Positions 1-7,267 of a DNA stretch of 10,042 nt are shown piece after piece. The translations under genes were made by a program, and so were the position numbers. The stretch lies in the NCBI GenBank assembly GCA_030639165.1, contig DAOWDF010000051.1:1-10042 (forward strand). Reading direction: 5' to 3'. How positions within the stretch are numbered: the first letter of the stretch is position 1; each line of letters opens with the position of its first letter. Below the pieces are notes generated by a model. That model saw only the letters and a list, made by a program, of their open reading frames with translations, did no database searches and had not been told where the DNA came from. The DNA comes from Alphaproteobacteria bacterium. Its GTDB lineage: Bacteria; Pseudomonadota; Alphaproteobacteria; Micavibrionales; Micavibrionaceae.

Positions 1-327
1 AAAGGTATGCGACAAAAGCTTGGTTTACTGGCGACAATGCTTACTGGTTGCTCATTATTTATTTTGGATGAACCGATGAGCGGTTTGGATCCTTTGGCGA
101 GATCATTGGTTAAAAAGATGATTAATGAGATGAAGGATAATAAGCGCACAATCTTCCTTAGTTCACATATATTGTCGGATATGGATGAGATATGTGATCG
201 TGTTGCCTTACTACATGATGGCGAAATACAATATGTAGGAACTCCAGCAAACCTTAGGAAAATAACTTCCCAGAAAAACCTTGAGGCTGCTTTCCTTGAT
301 TTCATTGAGAAAAAGAAAGCCGCGTGA
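1..327 (+). CDS. ABC transporter ATP-binding protein, C-terminal part (5' end outside window)
   Basis: This is the second half of an ABC ATPase nucleotide-binding domain. The reading frame is open from the first base, so the ATG at 7 is internal and the true start lies to the left. Visible motifs, in order, are a KGMRQKL signature helix (the KGM variant of LSGGQ, common in ABC-2 exporters), a Walker B strand ending in ILDEP with the catalytic Glu, the D-loop SGLD, and the H-switch histidine in FLSSH. The usual C-terminal phrase follows, with a GEIQYVGTP turn and a charged helix ending EKKKAA. Walker A and the Q-loop are not in the window. The family hydrolyses ATP at the inner membrane to power export. 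No permease follows directly. The only permease in the window is at 6495-7253, and it is a reasonable but unproven partner. The family call is secure; the substrate is unknown. Confidence 0.93.
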   Translation, partial: KGMRQKLGLLATMLTGCSLFILDEPMSGLDPLARSLVKKMINEMKDNKRTIFLSSHILSDMDEICDRVALLHDGEIQYVGTPANLRKITSQKNLEAAFLDFIEKKKAA

Positions 328-408
328 TATAGTAATTATATAAGTTTCACGTTAGTGATTCGTCCACACTATTTGTACATTCGTACTAATTTATTGAAAG
401 ATCTTGAT

Positions 409-1275
409 ATGCCTGTGTTGAAGCGTTTTTTTCATATAGCAATGTTTTGTTTTTTTGCACTATTTCTTGTTATCTTACCGCATGGAGTTTTCGCGCAAAG
501 TGAATTGGGTGAGGCATCTGCAGAAGTTATGCCAGATGATTTCGATGAAATAGATACGGCAGAGGAGGATGTTGATGACAACTTTTTTGATGCGGAGTCT
601 ATGGTTCCCCAAGGTTCAATGGCGCGTTCTTCTCCTGTTAAGGTTGACCCAGTTACGCAGCCAGCGTCGCGTTATATTATTGTAAGAAAAAACTATGATG
701 CAGATACAAAGGAAGCGCGGTTAGTTTCTGCTGAAAGAGCTATGTCTATCGGGCGTTATGATTCTGCTATATTAATGTTTGATACATTATATAAAGCTAA
801 TGGCAAAGATAAGCGTGTGTTGATGGGGCGTGCGATCGTTCTACAAAAATTAGGACGTTTTGACGAGTCTATGCAGATGTATGAGACGCTTTCAAAGCTG
901 GATGAAGGTGATGTTGATATTAAGATAAATATGTATGGTTTGTTGGGTACTCGTTTCCCTGCGCTAGCTTTGCGTCATTTGTTGGATTTGTATGATGGCA
1001 ATAGGGGGAATGCTGCTTTAGCTGCTCAGATTGCTGTTATATATGCGAAGTCTGGTGATTCTATTTCTGCGCTGAAATATTTAGGTATAGCGTCTAGCAT
1101 GGCACCTAATGATGCTAATCATGTTTTCAATATGGCGATTATCTCTGATAGGTCAGGAGATTCTGCAACAGCCGTTAAATACTATGAGAAAGCTTTGGAA
1201 ATTGATGTTATATATGGTTCTGGTCGTTCTATACCTAGAGATAGCGTATATGAAAGATTGGCAAAAATTCGTTAA
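409..1275 (+). CDS. Secreted TPR-repeat protein of the pilus locus
   Basis: A 288-residue protein. The ATG at 409 is preferred over an in-frame GTG at 355. It gives a normal signal peptide: basic MPVLKR, a hydrophobic core at about residues 10-23, and a signal-peptidase-I-like site after GVFA (residue 29). It also has a weak GAAAG-like ribosome site (GAAAG at 396-400). The mature protein begins with an acidic, probably disordered stretch (about 39-65, rich in Asp/Glu) and a Pro/Ser/Thr linker to about residue 90. TPR-like helix pairs follow at about 104-133, 136-169, 203-236 and 237-270, with typical phrases such as GRYDSAILMFDTLY and GDSATAVKYYEKALEID. TPR proteins scaffold pilus assembly; PilF/PilW and MshN are precedents. 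The signal peptide lacks a lipobox Cys, so this is not a PilF-type lipoprotein. The peptidase gene starts 15 bases downstream, so the two are probably co-transcribed. The exact role is unknown. Confidence 0.85.
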   Translation: MPVLKRFFHIAMFCFFALFLVILPHGVFAQSELGEASAEVMPDDFDEIDTAEEDVDDNFFDAESMVPQGSMARSSPVKVDPVTQPASRYIIVRKNYDADTKEARLVSAERAMSIGRYDSAILMFDTLYKANGKDKRVLMGRAIVLQKLGRFDESMQMYETLSKLDEGDVDIKINMYGLLGTRFPALALRHLLDLYDGNRGNAALAAQIAVIYAKSGDSISALKYLGIASSMAPNDANHVFNMAIISDRSGDSATAVKYYEKALEIDVIYGSGRSIPRDSVYERLAKIR

Positions 1276-1290
1276 TCTTTAAGAGCTGGT

Positions 1291-2079
1291 TTGGCGGTTA
1301 TTATTGTGTTTATCACTGAAGCTATAATTGTTGTATTTTTAGGCATGATTTTAGGTAGCTTTTCTAGTGCTTTAATCCACCGAGTGCCCAGAAACTTATC
1401 CTGGAAAACTAAGCGCTCCTCATGTCCATCATGCTCATCGGTTCTCGGGGTAGTTGACCTCATTCCTATAGTTTCATGGTGTATGTTTAGAGGTAAATGT
1501 AGGCATTGTTCTAATAAAATATCTTCCATATATCCAATACTTGAAATTGTGGGCGCAATTTTGTGTTTAGGGGTTTATTTGGCTTTTGGGCTGAATGTAG
1601 AATCTCTTATAGTCATGGCGAGTGTCCCTATATTGATTGCTTTGTTTATGATTGATTTAGAGCATATGATTTTGCCTAATCAGTTAGTGTTTATTCTTTT
1701 TATCATTGGGGTTTTAAGGTTAATGTACCTCTGTATTTATGAGGCTTCTTTGCAGATAGGGGATTTACTTAGTAACTATATCCTTGGCGCAGTCATCTTT
1801 GCTTTTATATCTTGGTTTCTAGGATTCGTTTTAACTAAAATACTCAAGAGGGATAGTCTTGGGTTTGGTGATGTGAAGTTTTTTCTAGTTGCTGGATTGT
1901 GGCTTGGTATTTTCCTCTTACCTTATTTTATGATAATATCTGGAGTAGTTGCTATTTTATTTGCGCTTACTTGGCGTGCTGTAAAGGGGCAAAGCATATT
2001 TCCGTTTGGGCCATCATTAATTGTGGCGTTTTATTCTTTATTGTTATTCGGAGATTATTTAGGGCAATTGGGGATTTAA
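1291..2079 (+). CDS. pilD: Prepilin leader peptidase / N-methyltransferase (peptidase A24)
   Basis: A 262-residue integral membrane aspartyl protease, a normal length for PilD/GspO. It cleaves type IV prepilins after the leader Gly and usually methylates the new N-terminus. The N-terminal part has the GSFSSALIHRVP motif and two zinc-type Cys pairs, C45-x2-C48 and C70-x2-C73, as in the DiS_P_DiS domain. The A24 domain shows both catalytic aspartates, D122 in FMIDLEHMILPN and D194 in GFGDVKFF, within a set of hydrophobic helices. It starts at TTG; an in-frame stop (the upstream gene's TAA at 1273) and the lack of another start codon before 1291 support this, with a weak AAGAG at 1281-1285. It lies 15 bases after the TPR gene. 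The likely substrate in the window is the pilin at 9362. Gene order and both active-site motifs make the call firm. Confidence 0.95.
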   Translation: MAVIIVFITEAIIVVFLGMILGSFSSALIHRVPRNLSWKTKRSSCPSCSSVLGVVDLIPIVSWCMFRGKCRHCSNKISSIYPILEIVGAILCLGVYLAFGLNVESLIVMASVPILIALFMIDLEHMILPNQLVFILFIIGVLRLMYLCIYEASLQIGDLLSNYILGAVIFAFISWFLGFVLTKILKRDSLGFGDVKFFLVAGLWLGIFLLPYFMIISGVVAILFALTWRAVKGQSIFPFGPSLIVAFYSLLLFGDYLGQLGI

Positions 2080-2176
2080 TTTTTTTACTGCGTATAAAAC
2101 ACTTAATATTTACTTTACCTTCACTTTATATCTGTAGAACTATTCTTTAGGGTATTTATATAATAGGAGCATATCT
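2080..2176 (+). other. Intergenic gap before pilT, no clear promoter
   Basis: This 97-base AT-rich gap holds no gene. A perfect TATAAT is present at 2159-2164, but it overlaps the ribosome site of pilT and has no -35 box at the right distance. I see no convincing terminator hairpin. Read-through from the peptidase gene is the simplest view. Confidence 0.5.
2165..2169 (+). promoter_or_regulatory. Ribosome binding site deciding the TTG start of pilT
   Basis: AGGAG lies seven bases before the TTG at 2177. This ideal spacing is the main reason for accepting the non-ATG start. The first residues (MDLTQLLAFSLQNGASDLHL) match the usual PilT N-terminus. Confidence 0.8.
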
Positions 2177-3325
2177 TTGGATCTTACACAATTATTGGCT
2201 TTTTCATTACAAAATGGAGCGTCTGATTTGCATTTGAGTGCGGGTAGCCCTCCTATTATTCGTGTTGATGGTAGTTTAAGGCGAATTAAGGCCGATGCTC
2301 TTACCAGTGATGATATCAGGACTATGCTTTACTCGGTTATGACTGAAGATCAGCGGGCTGAGTATGAAAAAGATATGGAGCTAGATTTTGCGATTGCGTT
2401 AGGTGATAAAGCCCGTTTTCGTGTTAATGGTTATACGACTAGGTTGGGATCAGCTGCTGTTTTTAGAACTATTCCAACGGTAATACCTAGTATGGAAGAA
2501 CTTGATCTTCCCCCTGTTATGCGCCGTTTTGCTGATCTTGAAAAAGGTCTTGTTCTGGTTACAGGGCCAACTGGTAGTGGTAAATCAACCACTTTGGCAG
2601 CGATTGTAAATTATATTAATGAGAATTCTTCAAAGCATATTTTAACTGTTGAAGATCCTGTCGAATTTTTTCATAAATCAAAGAGGGCGCTTGTAAATCA
2701 CAGGGAGGTTGGTGAGGATACTCATTCTTTTGCGCGGGCATTGAAAAGTGCTTTGCGTGAAGATCCTGATGTTATTCTAGTTGGTGAGATGCGAGATCAT
2801 GAAACTATATCCTTGGCCTTGACTGCTGCGGAAACAGGTCATCTTGTGTTTGGTACTTTGCATGCTAACTCTGCTTCTAAAACGGTTGACCGTATAATTG
2901 ATGTGTTTCCAACAGGAGATAAAGAGATGATTAGGGCTATGTTATCAAGCTCTATTCAAGGGGTTATTGCCCAGACTTTGCTAAAAAGAGAAGGCGGTGG
3001 TCGTGTCGCAGCTTTTGAAATTATGGTCGGTACAAATGCAGTTAGAAACCTTATTCGTGAGAATCAAGTCCCGCAATTATTCTCAATGATGCAGACTGGG
3101 TCTCGTTATGGTATGAGCACCATGGAGGATTATGTGAAGAGTCTGCTTGACGGTGGTATGATTAGTAAGGATGAGGCGCGTCTTGCTATGATGAAATCAT
3201 CTGACGAATCTGAGGATAGGGATGATGAATATGCTTCTTCTTCTCTTGGCGGCGGAAAAATTGATGGGGATAGTTCTGGCGGAGGAGCTAGTGCTGGCAG
3301 TGGAAATAAGGATTATTCGTTTTGA
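2177..3325 (+). CDS. pilT: Type IV pilus retraction ATPase PilT
   Basis: A 382-residue hexameric ATPase of the secretion ATPase superfamily that disassembles the pilus at its cytoplasmic base, giving twitching and DNA uptake. The N-terminal PAS-like domain opens with GASDLHLSAGSPP. The core has Walker A GPTGSGKST (130-138), an Asp box TVEDPVEF (E159, D160), Walker B DPDVILVGEMRD (196-207, E204) and a His box with H222 and H229. AVRNLIRE at 288-295 is nearly identical to the PilT hallmark AIRNLIRE, which separates it from PilB and PilU. After the normal end of PilT (about 340) there is an extra tail of some 43 residues, first acidic and then Gly/Ser-rich, ending KDYSF. Typical PilT is near 344 residues. 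It starts at TTG with a strong ribosome site and overlaps pilU by four bases (TTGA), so translation is probably coupled. Confidence 0.96.
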   Translation: MDLTQLLAFSLQNGASDLHLSAGSPPIIRVDGSLRRIKADALTSDDIRTMLYSVMTEDQRAEYEKDMELDFAIALGDKARFRVNGYTTRLGSAAVFRTIPTVIPSMEELDLPPVMRRFADLEKGLVLVTGPTGSGKSTTLAAIVNYINENSSKHILTVEDPVEFFHKSKRALVNHREVGEDTHSFARALKSALREDPDVILVGEMRDHETISLALTAAETGHLVFGTLHANSASKTVDRIIDVFPTGDKEMIRAMLSSSIQGVIAQTLLKREGGGRVAAFEIMVGTNAVRNLIRENQVPQLFSMMQTGSRYGMSTMEDYVKSLLDGGMISKDEARLAMMKSSDESEDRDDEYASSSLGGGKIDGDSSGGGASAGSGNKDYSF

Positions 3326-4461
3326 GTTCATCAACAATTTTAAAATATCTTAATGCGATGGCAGATCACGAGGCTAGTGATCTATACCTTACTGTAGGTT
3401 TTCCTCCTACTTTACGTGTTGAAGATGATCTTATTAAGATTACGGGGTATATTCTTACAGAAGAAGACATTAATGGCATCGTGACGTCTGTTTTAACTAG
3501 CCGTCAACGTCGGGATTACGAGACTAATTGGGAGCTGAATACATCTCTTGATATGGGAGGCCATGGTCGTTTCCGTTTGAATATTATGCGACAGAGGCAA
3601 GCACCTGCGCTTGTAATACGTAGAATTGTTTCAGAAATCCCTAGTTTTGACGATCTTAATTTGCCCAAAATACTTGAGTCGCTATCTATGGAGAAGCGTG
3701 GATTGATTCTTGTTACTGGTATGACGGGTTCTGGTAAGACTACAAGTTTAGCTGCGATGATTGATCATCGTAACCGTAATAGTGTTGGGCATATTATTAC
3801 TGTTGAAGACCCAATTGAATTTTTTCATGATCATAAAGGGTGTGTTGTGTCGCAGCGTGAAGTCGGTGTTGATACGGAAAGCTATGCAGTAGCTATGAAA
3901 AACTCTTTACGTCAGAGGCCTGATGTTATTCTTGTTGGTGAGGTTCGTGATCGCGAGGTGATGGAGCAGGCTCTTTCTATCGCAGAAACAGGACATTTAT
4001 GTCTAGCAACGATACATACAAATAACTCTTATCAGGCCATTGAGCGGATAGTTAACTTATTCCCTGAGGATACTCATGCTCAAATACGTATGAATTTATC
4101 AATGAATTTAAAGGGGATTATCTCACAAAGGCTTATACCAAGCATTGATGGTAATTTAGTTCCAGTTATTGAGGTTCTTATTAATCAAGGCCTCGTTAGG
4201 GAACTTATTCTGAAGGGTGATATTGGCAAAATCCATGATGTTATGGAGCAGAATAATATGATTGGTATGCGTAGTTTTGACCAGTCATTGATAAAGTTGT
4301 TTGTTGAAGGGGTTATTAGTGAAGATGTAGCCATTAGTAATTCCGATAAGCCGTCGGATATGAAAATTAAAGTACATCATGAAAAATTAACGGCAAGTTC
4401 AAGTGCTACGCAAGGTGCATTTGGCGGAATTGATATTTCCAAAATGTCATTTAAAGATTAA
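3322..4461 (+). CDS. pilU: PilT-dependent accessory retraction ATPase PilU
   Basis: A 379-residue paralogue of the preceding PilT. In well-studied systems PilU needs PilT to act and adds force to retraction. Motifs seen are ASDLYLTVGFPP at the N-terminus, Walker A GMTGSGKTT (133-141), Asp box VEDPIEF (E162), Walker B DVILVGEVRD (201-210, E207) and a His box with H225 and H232. The AIRNLIRE motif of PilT is degenerate here (GLVRELILKGDI). The C-terminal signatures GMRSFDQSLIKLF and NSDKPSDMKIKV are typical of PilU. About 45 residues of Ser/Thr/Gly-containing tail follow. The start is the TTG of a TTGA overlap with the pilT stop, with no ribosome site of its own, which suggests coupled translation. 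PilU is favoured over a second PilT because of these C-terminal motifs. Confidence 0.92.
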   Translation: MSSSTILKYLNAMADHEASDLYLTVGFPPTLRVEDDLIKITGYILTEEDINGIVTSVLTSRQRRDYETNWELNTSLDMGGHGRFRLNIMRQRQAPALVIRRIVSEIPSFDDLNLPKILESLSMEKRGLILVTGMTGSGKTTSLAAMIDHRNRNSVGHIITVEDPIEFFHDHKGCVVSQREVGVDTESYAVAMKNSLRQRPDVILVGEVRDREVMEQALSIAETGHLCLATIHTNNSYQAIERIVNLFPEDTHAQIRMNLSMNLKGIISQRLIPSIDGNLVPVIEVLINQGLVRELILKGDIGKIHDVMEQNNMIGMRSFDQSLIKLFVEGVISEDVAISNSDKPSDMKIKVHHEKLTASSSATQGAFGGIDISKMSFKD

Positions 4462-4622
4462 TTCTATATAGTTTAACTTTATGCACAGATCTTATTCCGT
4501 ATTTTGATGAAATAATTCATTATTTGTATTAGTATATGTTTCAATAATAGTGCTAGAATCATAGCCAGCATATTCTTGCTGTTCATATTTAATTTATACT
4601 AGAATTTGGAGTAGTATTAAGC
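4462..4622 (+). other. Intergenic gap between pilU and the secretin gene
   Basis: This is the largest gap inside the run of machinery genes (161 bases) and it is AT-rich. A short dyad, CAGCA/TGCTG with a six-base loop, lies at 4566-4581. -10-like hexamers (TAGAAT at 4554, TATACT at 4595) are present but without well-spaced -35 boxes. A secretin-specific promoter is plausible but not demonstrable from the sequence. A GGAG at 4608-4611 serves the ATG at 4623. Confidence 0.4.
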
Positions 4623-6470
4623 ATGTTTCACCGTAAAGCTTTGACGTTTCCTTTTATTAATTCATTAGCTAAACTCACTATTGTGATGTCTCTAGGCTTA
4701 ACGCTAGCCTCATGCGATCTGGCGGCGAACTATACCAAGACTGATCGAGGCTCTAATATGGAATTTCAGGATTTCAGAGATGGTCTATCCGAGAGGTTGC
4801 CTGAATTAGAGAATGATGAAGTTGCAGATATGGATTCTATTCCAGAGCTGCTTCCTTACGTTACAGCGACTCCTGAAAGTATGAAATCTGTGCCGTTAGT
4901 ATCTATTTCAGTTAACCAGACCGTGCCCTTGAGAGAGATATTCTTCGAGCTGGCAGAGCAGGCGGAATATGATTTAGAGCTTGATCCAAATATCCGTGGT
5001 TCAGTTATATTTACTGCACGTAATAAGCCGTTTGATGTTGTGGTTGATAGAATCGCAAAGATGGCTGGGCTGCGTTATAAGTTTGAGGATGGTTTTTTAC
5101 GTGTTGAGGTCGATCACCCTTATATAGAGACTTATAAAATCGATTATTTAAGTTTTATTCGCTCGAATCAGAGCGGTGTTAACACTAGTGTTTCAGTAGT
5201 ATCTGGAGATGGTGCTGATACAGGTTCTAATTTTGCATCAACATCAGAAAGTACATCTGATTTCTGGGCGGAGCTGGAACTTAATTTGGAGCAGTTGTTG
5301 GGCGGCGCTTCTACTGGTGCGCTAAAAACTAAAACTGACCCTCGAATTACTGTTGCAGAAAAAAACCCTGATGTCGATGTTTCTGCCGTTGCTCCTGAGC
5401 AGGGGGAAGATGGTGAGGTGACTGTAGCCCCACCAGAAGTGGTTCTTAATGTACAATCATTGCCTATCGATGATGGTGGTAGTGATGATGATGATGAAAC
5501 TAATTATACATATAGCTTAAACAAACAGGCGGGCTTGATAAATGTTATTGCTAGCGAAAGAACTCAAAGAAAGGTTGCTACATATTTGAATGAGTTGCGG
5601 AGATCTGTAACTGCGCAAGTTTTGGTTGAAGCTAAGGTTTTTGAGGTTACTCTTAAAGATGAGTTTATAACTGGGATAGAATGGAATGCTTTTCTGGGCG
5701 ATGGCCTTGGCAGATTTACTGAGGGTTCGAATGGTATTTTAGGTGAAATTGCTATACCAGGAGGAGGTAAGGTGGCAGAAGTTTCTAATTTTGGGGTTGG
5801 GTTGTTCGGCAGTGATGCTTCAGCATTTGTTAAGGCAATATCTGGTTTTGGTACTGTACGTGCTCTGGCTAGTCCGCGCTTAACTGTCATAAATAATCAG
5901 TCAGCCTCTCTTAATGTTGCAACTAATAAGGTGTTTTTTGAACTTGATATAGATAGAGAAATTGATCTTGATACCCATATTGAAACAATAGAGATTGAGT
6001 CAACCATTAATACAGTTCCTGTCGGTGTGTTGATCAATGTTCAGCCGTCTATTAACCTTGAAAAAAGAACTATATCCATGTTTCTTCGGCCAACTGTTAC
6101 AAATGTGGTGGATGAGATTAAAGACCCTGCTATAACATTTATAGCAGCTGATACTGGTCTTGTTTCACTAATACCAGAAGTTAATGTTCAGGAAATTGAT
6201 ACTGTAGTGAATGTTAACTCTGGCCAGCCTATTGTAATGGGAGGTTTATTACAGGATAGCAGCACTAATACGCAGGAGGGTATTCCTGTACTTTCTGAAC
6301 TTCCTATTATTGGGGCTGCATTTCGTACTCAAAGAGATTTAATAAGCAAAACCGAACTGGTTATATTCCTTAAGGCGACTATTATAGATGCACCAGAGGG
6401 CACTATCCACAACACTGACCGTGATCTATATAGAACCTTCTCAGGTGACCGTAGACCGTGGGAACTATAA
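4623..6470 (+). CDS. Lipoprotein secretin of the pilus, MshL-like (GspD/PilQ superfamily)
   Basis: A 615-residue outer-membrane secretin, the gated ring through which the pilus passes. The N-terminus is a lipoprotein signal with lipobox LASC (Cys31), so it can be acylated and sorted to the outer membrane. A secretin/TonB short N-terminal (STN) domain covers about 90-164. A Ser/Thr/Gly-rich stretch then leads to FWAELELNLEQLL (from 214). A long acidic low-complexity segment follows (about 240-300, including D288-D291 encoded by four GAT codons). The secretin core runs from about 330: VLVEAKVFEV, VRALASPRLTV (412), VPVGVLINVQP (465), the GQPIVMGGL strand (534) and ELVIFL near 578. The FWAELE block and the PVGV/IPEV/GQ/VMGGL layout recall MshL of MSHA pili. 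No AMIN domains typical of PilQ are seen, and the PilP-binding N0 layout of PilQ is not obvious. Secretin is certain; the MshL subtype is likely. Confidence 0.93.
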   Translation: MFHRKALTFPFINSLAKLTIVMSLGLTLASCDLAANYTKTDRGSNMEFQDFRDGLSERLPELENDEVADMDSIPELLPYVTATPESMKSVPLVSISVNQTVPLREIFFELAEQAEYDLELDPNIRGSVIFTARNKPFDVVVDRIAKMAGLRYKFEDGFLRVEVDHPYIETYKIDYLSFIRSNQSGVNTSVSVVSGDGADTGSNFASTSESTSDFWAELELNLEQLLGGASTGALKTKTDPRITVAEKNPDVDVSAVAPEQGEDGEVTVAPPEVVLNVQSLPIDDGGSDDDDETNYTYSLNKQAGLINVIASERTQRKVATYLNELRRSVTAQVLVEAKVFEVTLKDEFITGIEWNAFLGDGLGRFTEGSNGILGEIAIPGGGKVAEVSNFGVGLFGSDASAFVKAISGFGTVRALASPRLTVINNQSASLNVATNKVFFELDIDREIDLDTHIETIEIESTINTVPVGVLINVQPSINLEKRTISMFLRPTVTNVVDEIKDPAITFIAADTGLVSLIPEVNVQEIDTVVNVNSGQPIVMGGLLQDSSTNTQEGIPVLSELPIIGAAFRTQRDLISKTELVIFLKATIIDAPEGTIHNTDRDLYRTFSGDRRPWEL

Positions 6471-6494
6471 TCATATAATAATCGAGTAACTTAA

Positions 6495-7253
6495 ATGTCA
6501 TTACCTTTAGTTAAATATGTTTTTATGGCGGCGATCAGGGATAAGCTGATCCTGTCCATGCTAGTTATCTTATTGCTTGGCAGTAGCTTGTCCATGTTTC
6601 TAGGTAGTGCAGCTATTATAGAGAAAGATCAATTCTCTTTAGTATTTGCAGGATCATCTTTGCGTATTGTTTCTGTTTTAGGGTTAGTCCTTTTCGTGGT
6701 GTTCTTTGTCAGGCGCTCTTTTGAGGGGAAGGATATAGAATTTCTTCTTTCAAGGCCGATTAGCAGATTAAATATTATCTTCTCATATGGGACTGCTTTT
6801 TCCTTACTTGCCGTATTTATGGGATTAGCCGTTGGGCTAGCTGTATATGCTGTGGCGCCACATTTATTTGGTGATGGCCATGTTATCTGGATTGCAAGCA
6901 TCATGGTTGAGGGTGTAATAATGGTTAATCTTGCATTGTTTTTCTCAATGTATATTTCCAGCTCTGCTAGTGCTTCTATGGTTACATTGGGATCTTATGT
7001 TTTGTCGAGAATGATGGGGCAACTACTTGGAATTGTTGATTCTCCATTAGTTCATAGTGAGGGAGTTTATTCCATTACTTTACAATTTGTTTCTGCAGTT
7101 ACTCCGCGCCTCGATCTTATGGGGCAATCTTCATGGCTTATTTATGGTGCTGATAGTAGCTTCAGTATATTGGATGCTTTATTGCAGGGCGGTATTTTTT
7201 CTGTCTTTATCTTATTGGCAGCATCTTTAGATTTCATTCGTAGACAATTTTAA
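6495..7253 (+). CDS. ABC-2-type transporter permease, six membrane helices
   Basis: A 252-residue inner-membrane protein with about six hydrophobic helices (roughly 18-40, 55-73, 95-119, 130-152, 156-178, 227-246). Between helices 2 and 3 is the cytoplasmic phrase RRSFEGKDIEFLLSRPISR. An R/G-rich coupling segment followed by LLSRPISR is typical of ABC-2 permeases and probably contacts the ATPase. The C-terminal half has a periplasmic stretch with AVTPRLDLMGQ before the last helix and ends in a basic RRQF. No ATPase is fused or adjacent. The ATPase at 1-327 is the natural candidate partner. It starts at ATG, 24 bases after the secretin stop, with a weak GAG at 6484-6486, and is probably in the same operon. 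By analogy to the M. xanthus PilH/PilI transporter it may support pilus assembly, but this is inference. Confidence 0.82.
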   Translation: MSLPLVKYVFMAAIRDKLILSMLVILLLGSSLSMFLGSAAIIEKDQFSLVFAGSSLRIVSVLGLVLFVVFFVRRSFEGKDIEFLLSRPISRLNIIFSYGTAFSLLAVFMGLAVGLAVYAVAPHLFGDGHVIWIASIMVEGVIMVNLALFFSMYISSSASASMVTLGSYVLSRMMGQLLGIVDSPLVHSEGVYSITLQFVSAVTPRLDLMGQSSWLIYGADSSFSILDALLQGGIFSVFILLAASLDFIRRQF

Positions 7254-7257
7254 TTCC

Positions 7258-7263
7258 AGGAGA
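7258..7263 (+). promoter_or_regulatory. Ribosome binding site favouring the ATG at 7268
   Basis: AGGAGA ends one base before a GTG (7265) and four bases before an adjacent in-frame ATG (7268). Only the ATG has workable spacing, so the gene is taken to start at 7268 and not at the GTG. Confidence 0.65.
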
Positions 7264-7267
7264 AGTG

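Noticed and set aside
355..408. GTG start at 355 for the TPR protein
   Set aside because: It would put 18 residues with charged positions before a well-formed signal peptide; the ATG at 409 gives a standard one.
1899..2150. Open frame of 83 codons overlapping the end of the peptidase gene
   Set aside because: Different frame inside a clear peptidase gene, no ribosome site and no recognisable protein character; a frame shadow.
2159..2164. Perfect TATAAT before pilT
   Set aside because: It sits on the ribosome site and has no -35 box 16-18 bases upstream; a transcript from here would lack the ribosome site.
4566..4581. Short dyad CAGCA/TGCTG in the gap before the secretin as a terminator
   Set aside because: Only five pairs and no proper T-run follows, too weak to call a terminator.
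5564..5890. Minus-strand open frame opposite the secretin core
   Set aside because: It is antisense to conserved secretin motifs and its Pro/Ser-rich translation looks like a reverse-frame artefact.
6534..6552. Inverted repeat GATCAG/CTGATC near the start of the permease gene
   Set aside because: Lies inside coding sequence with only a six-base arm and no T-tract; probably chance.
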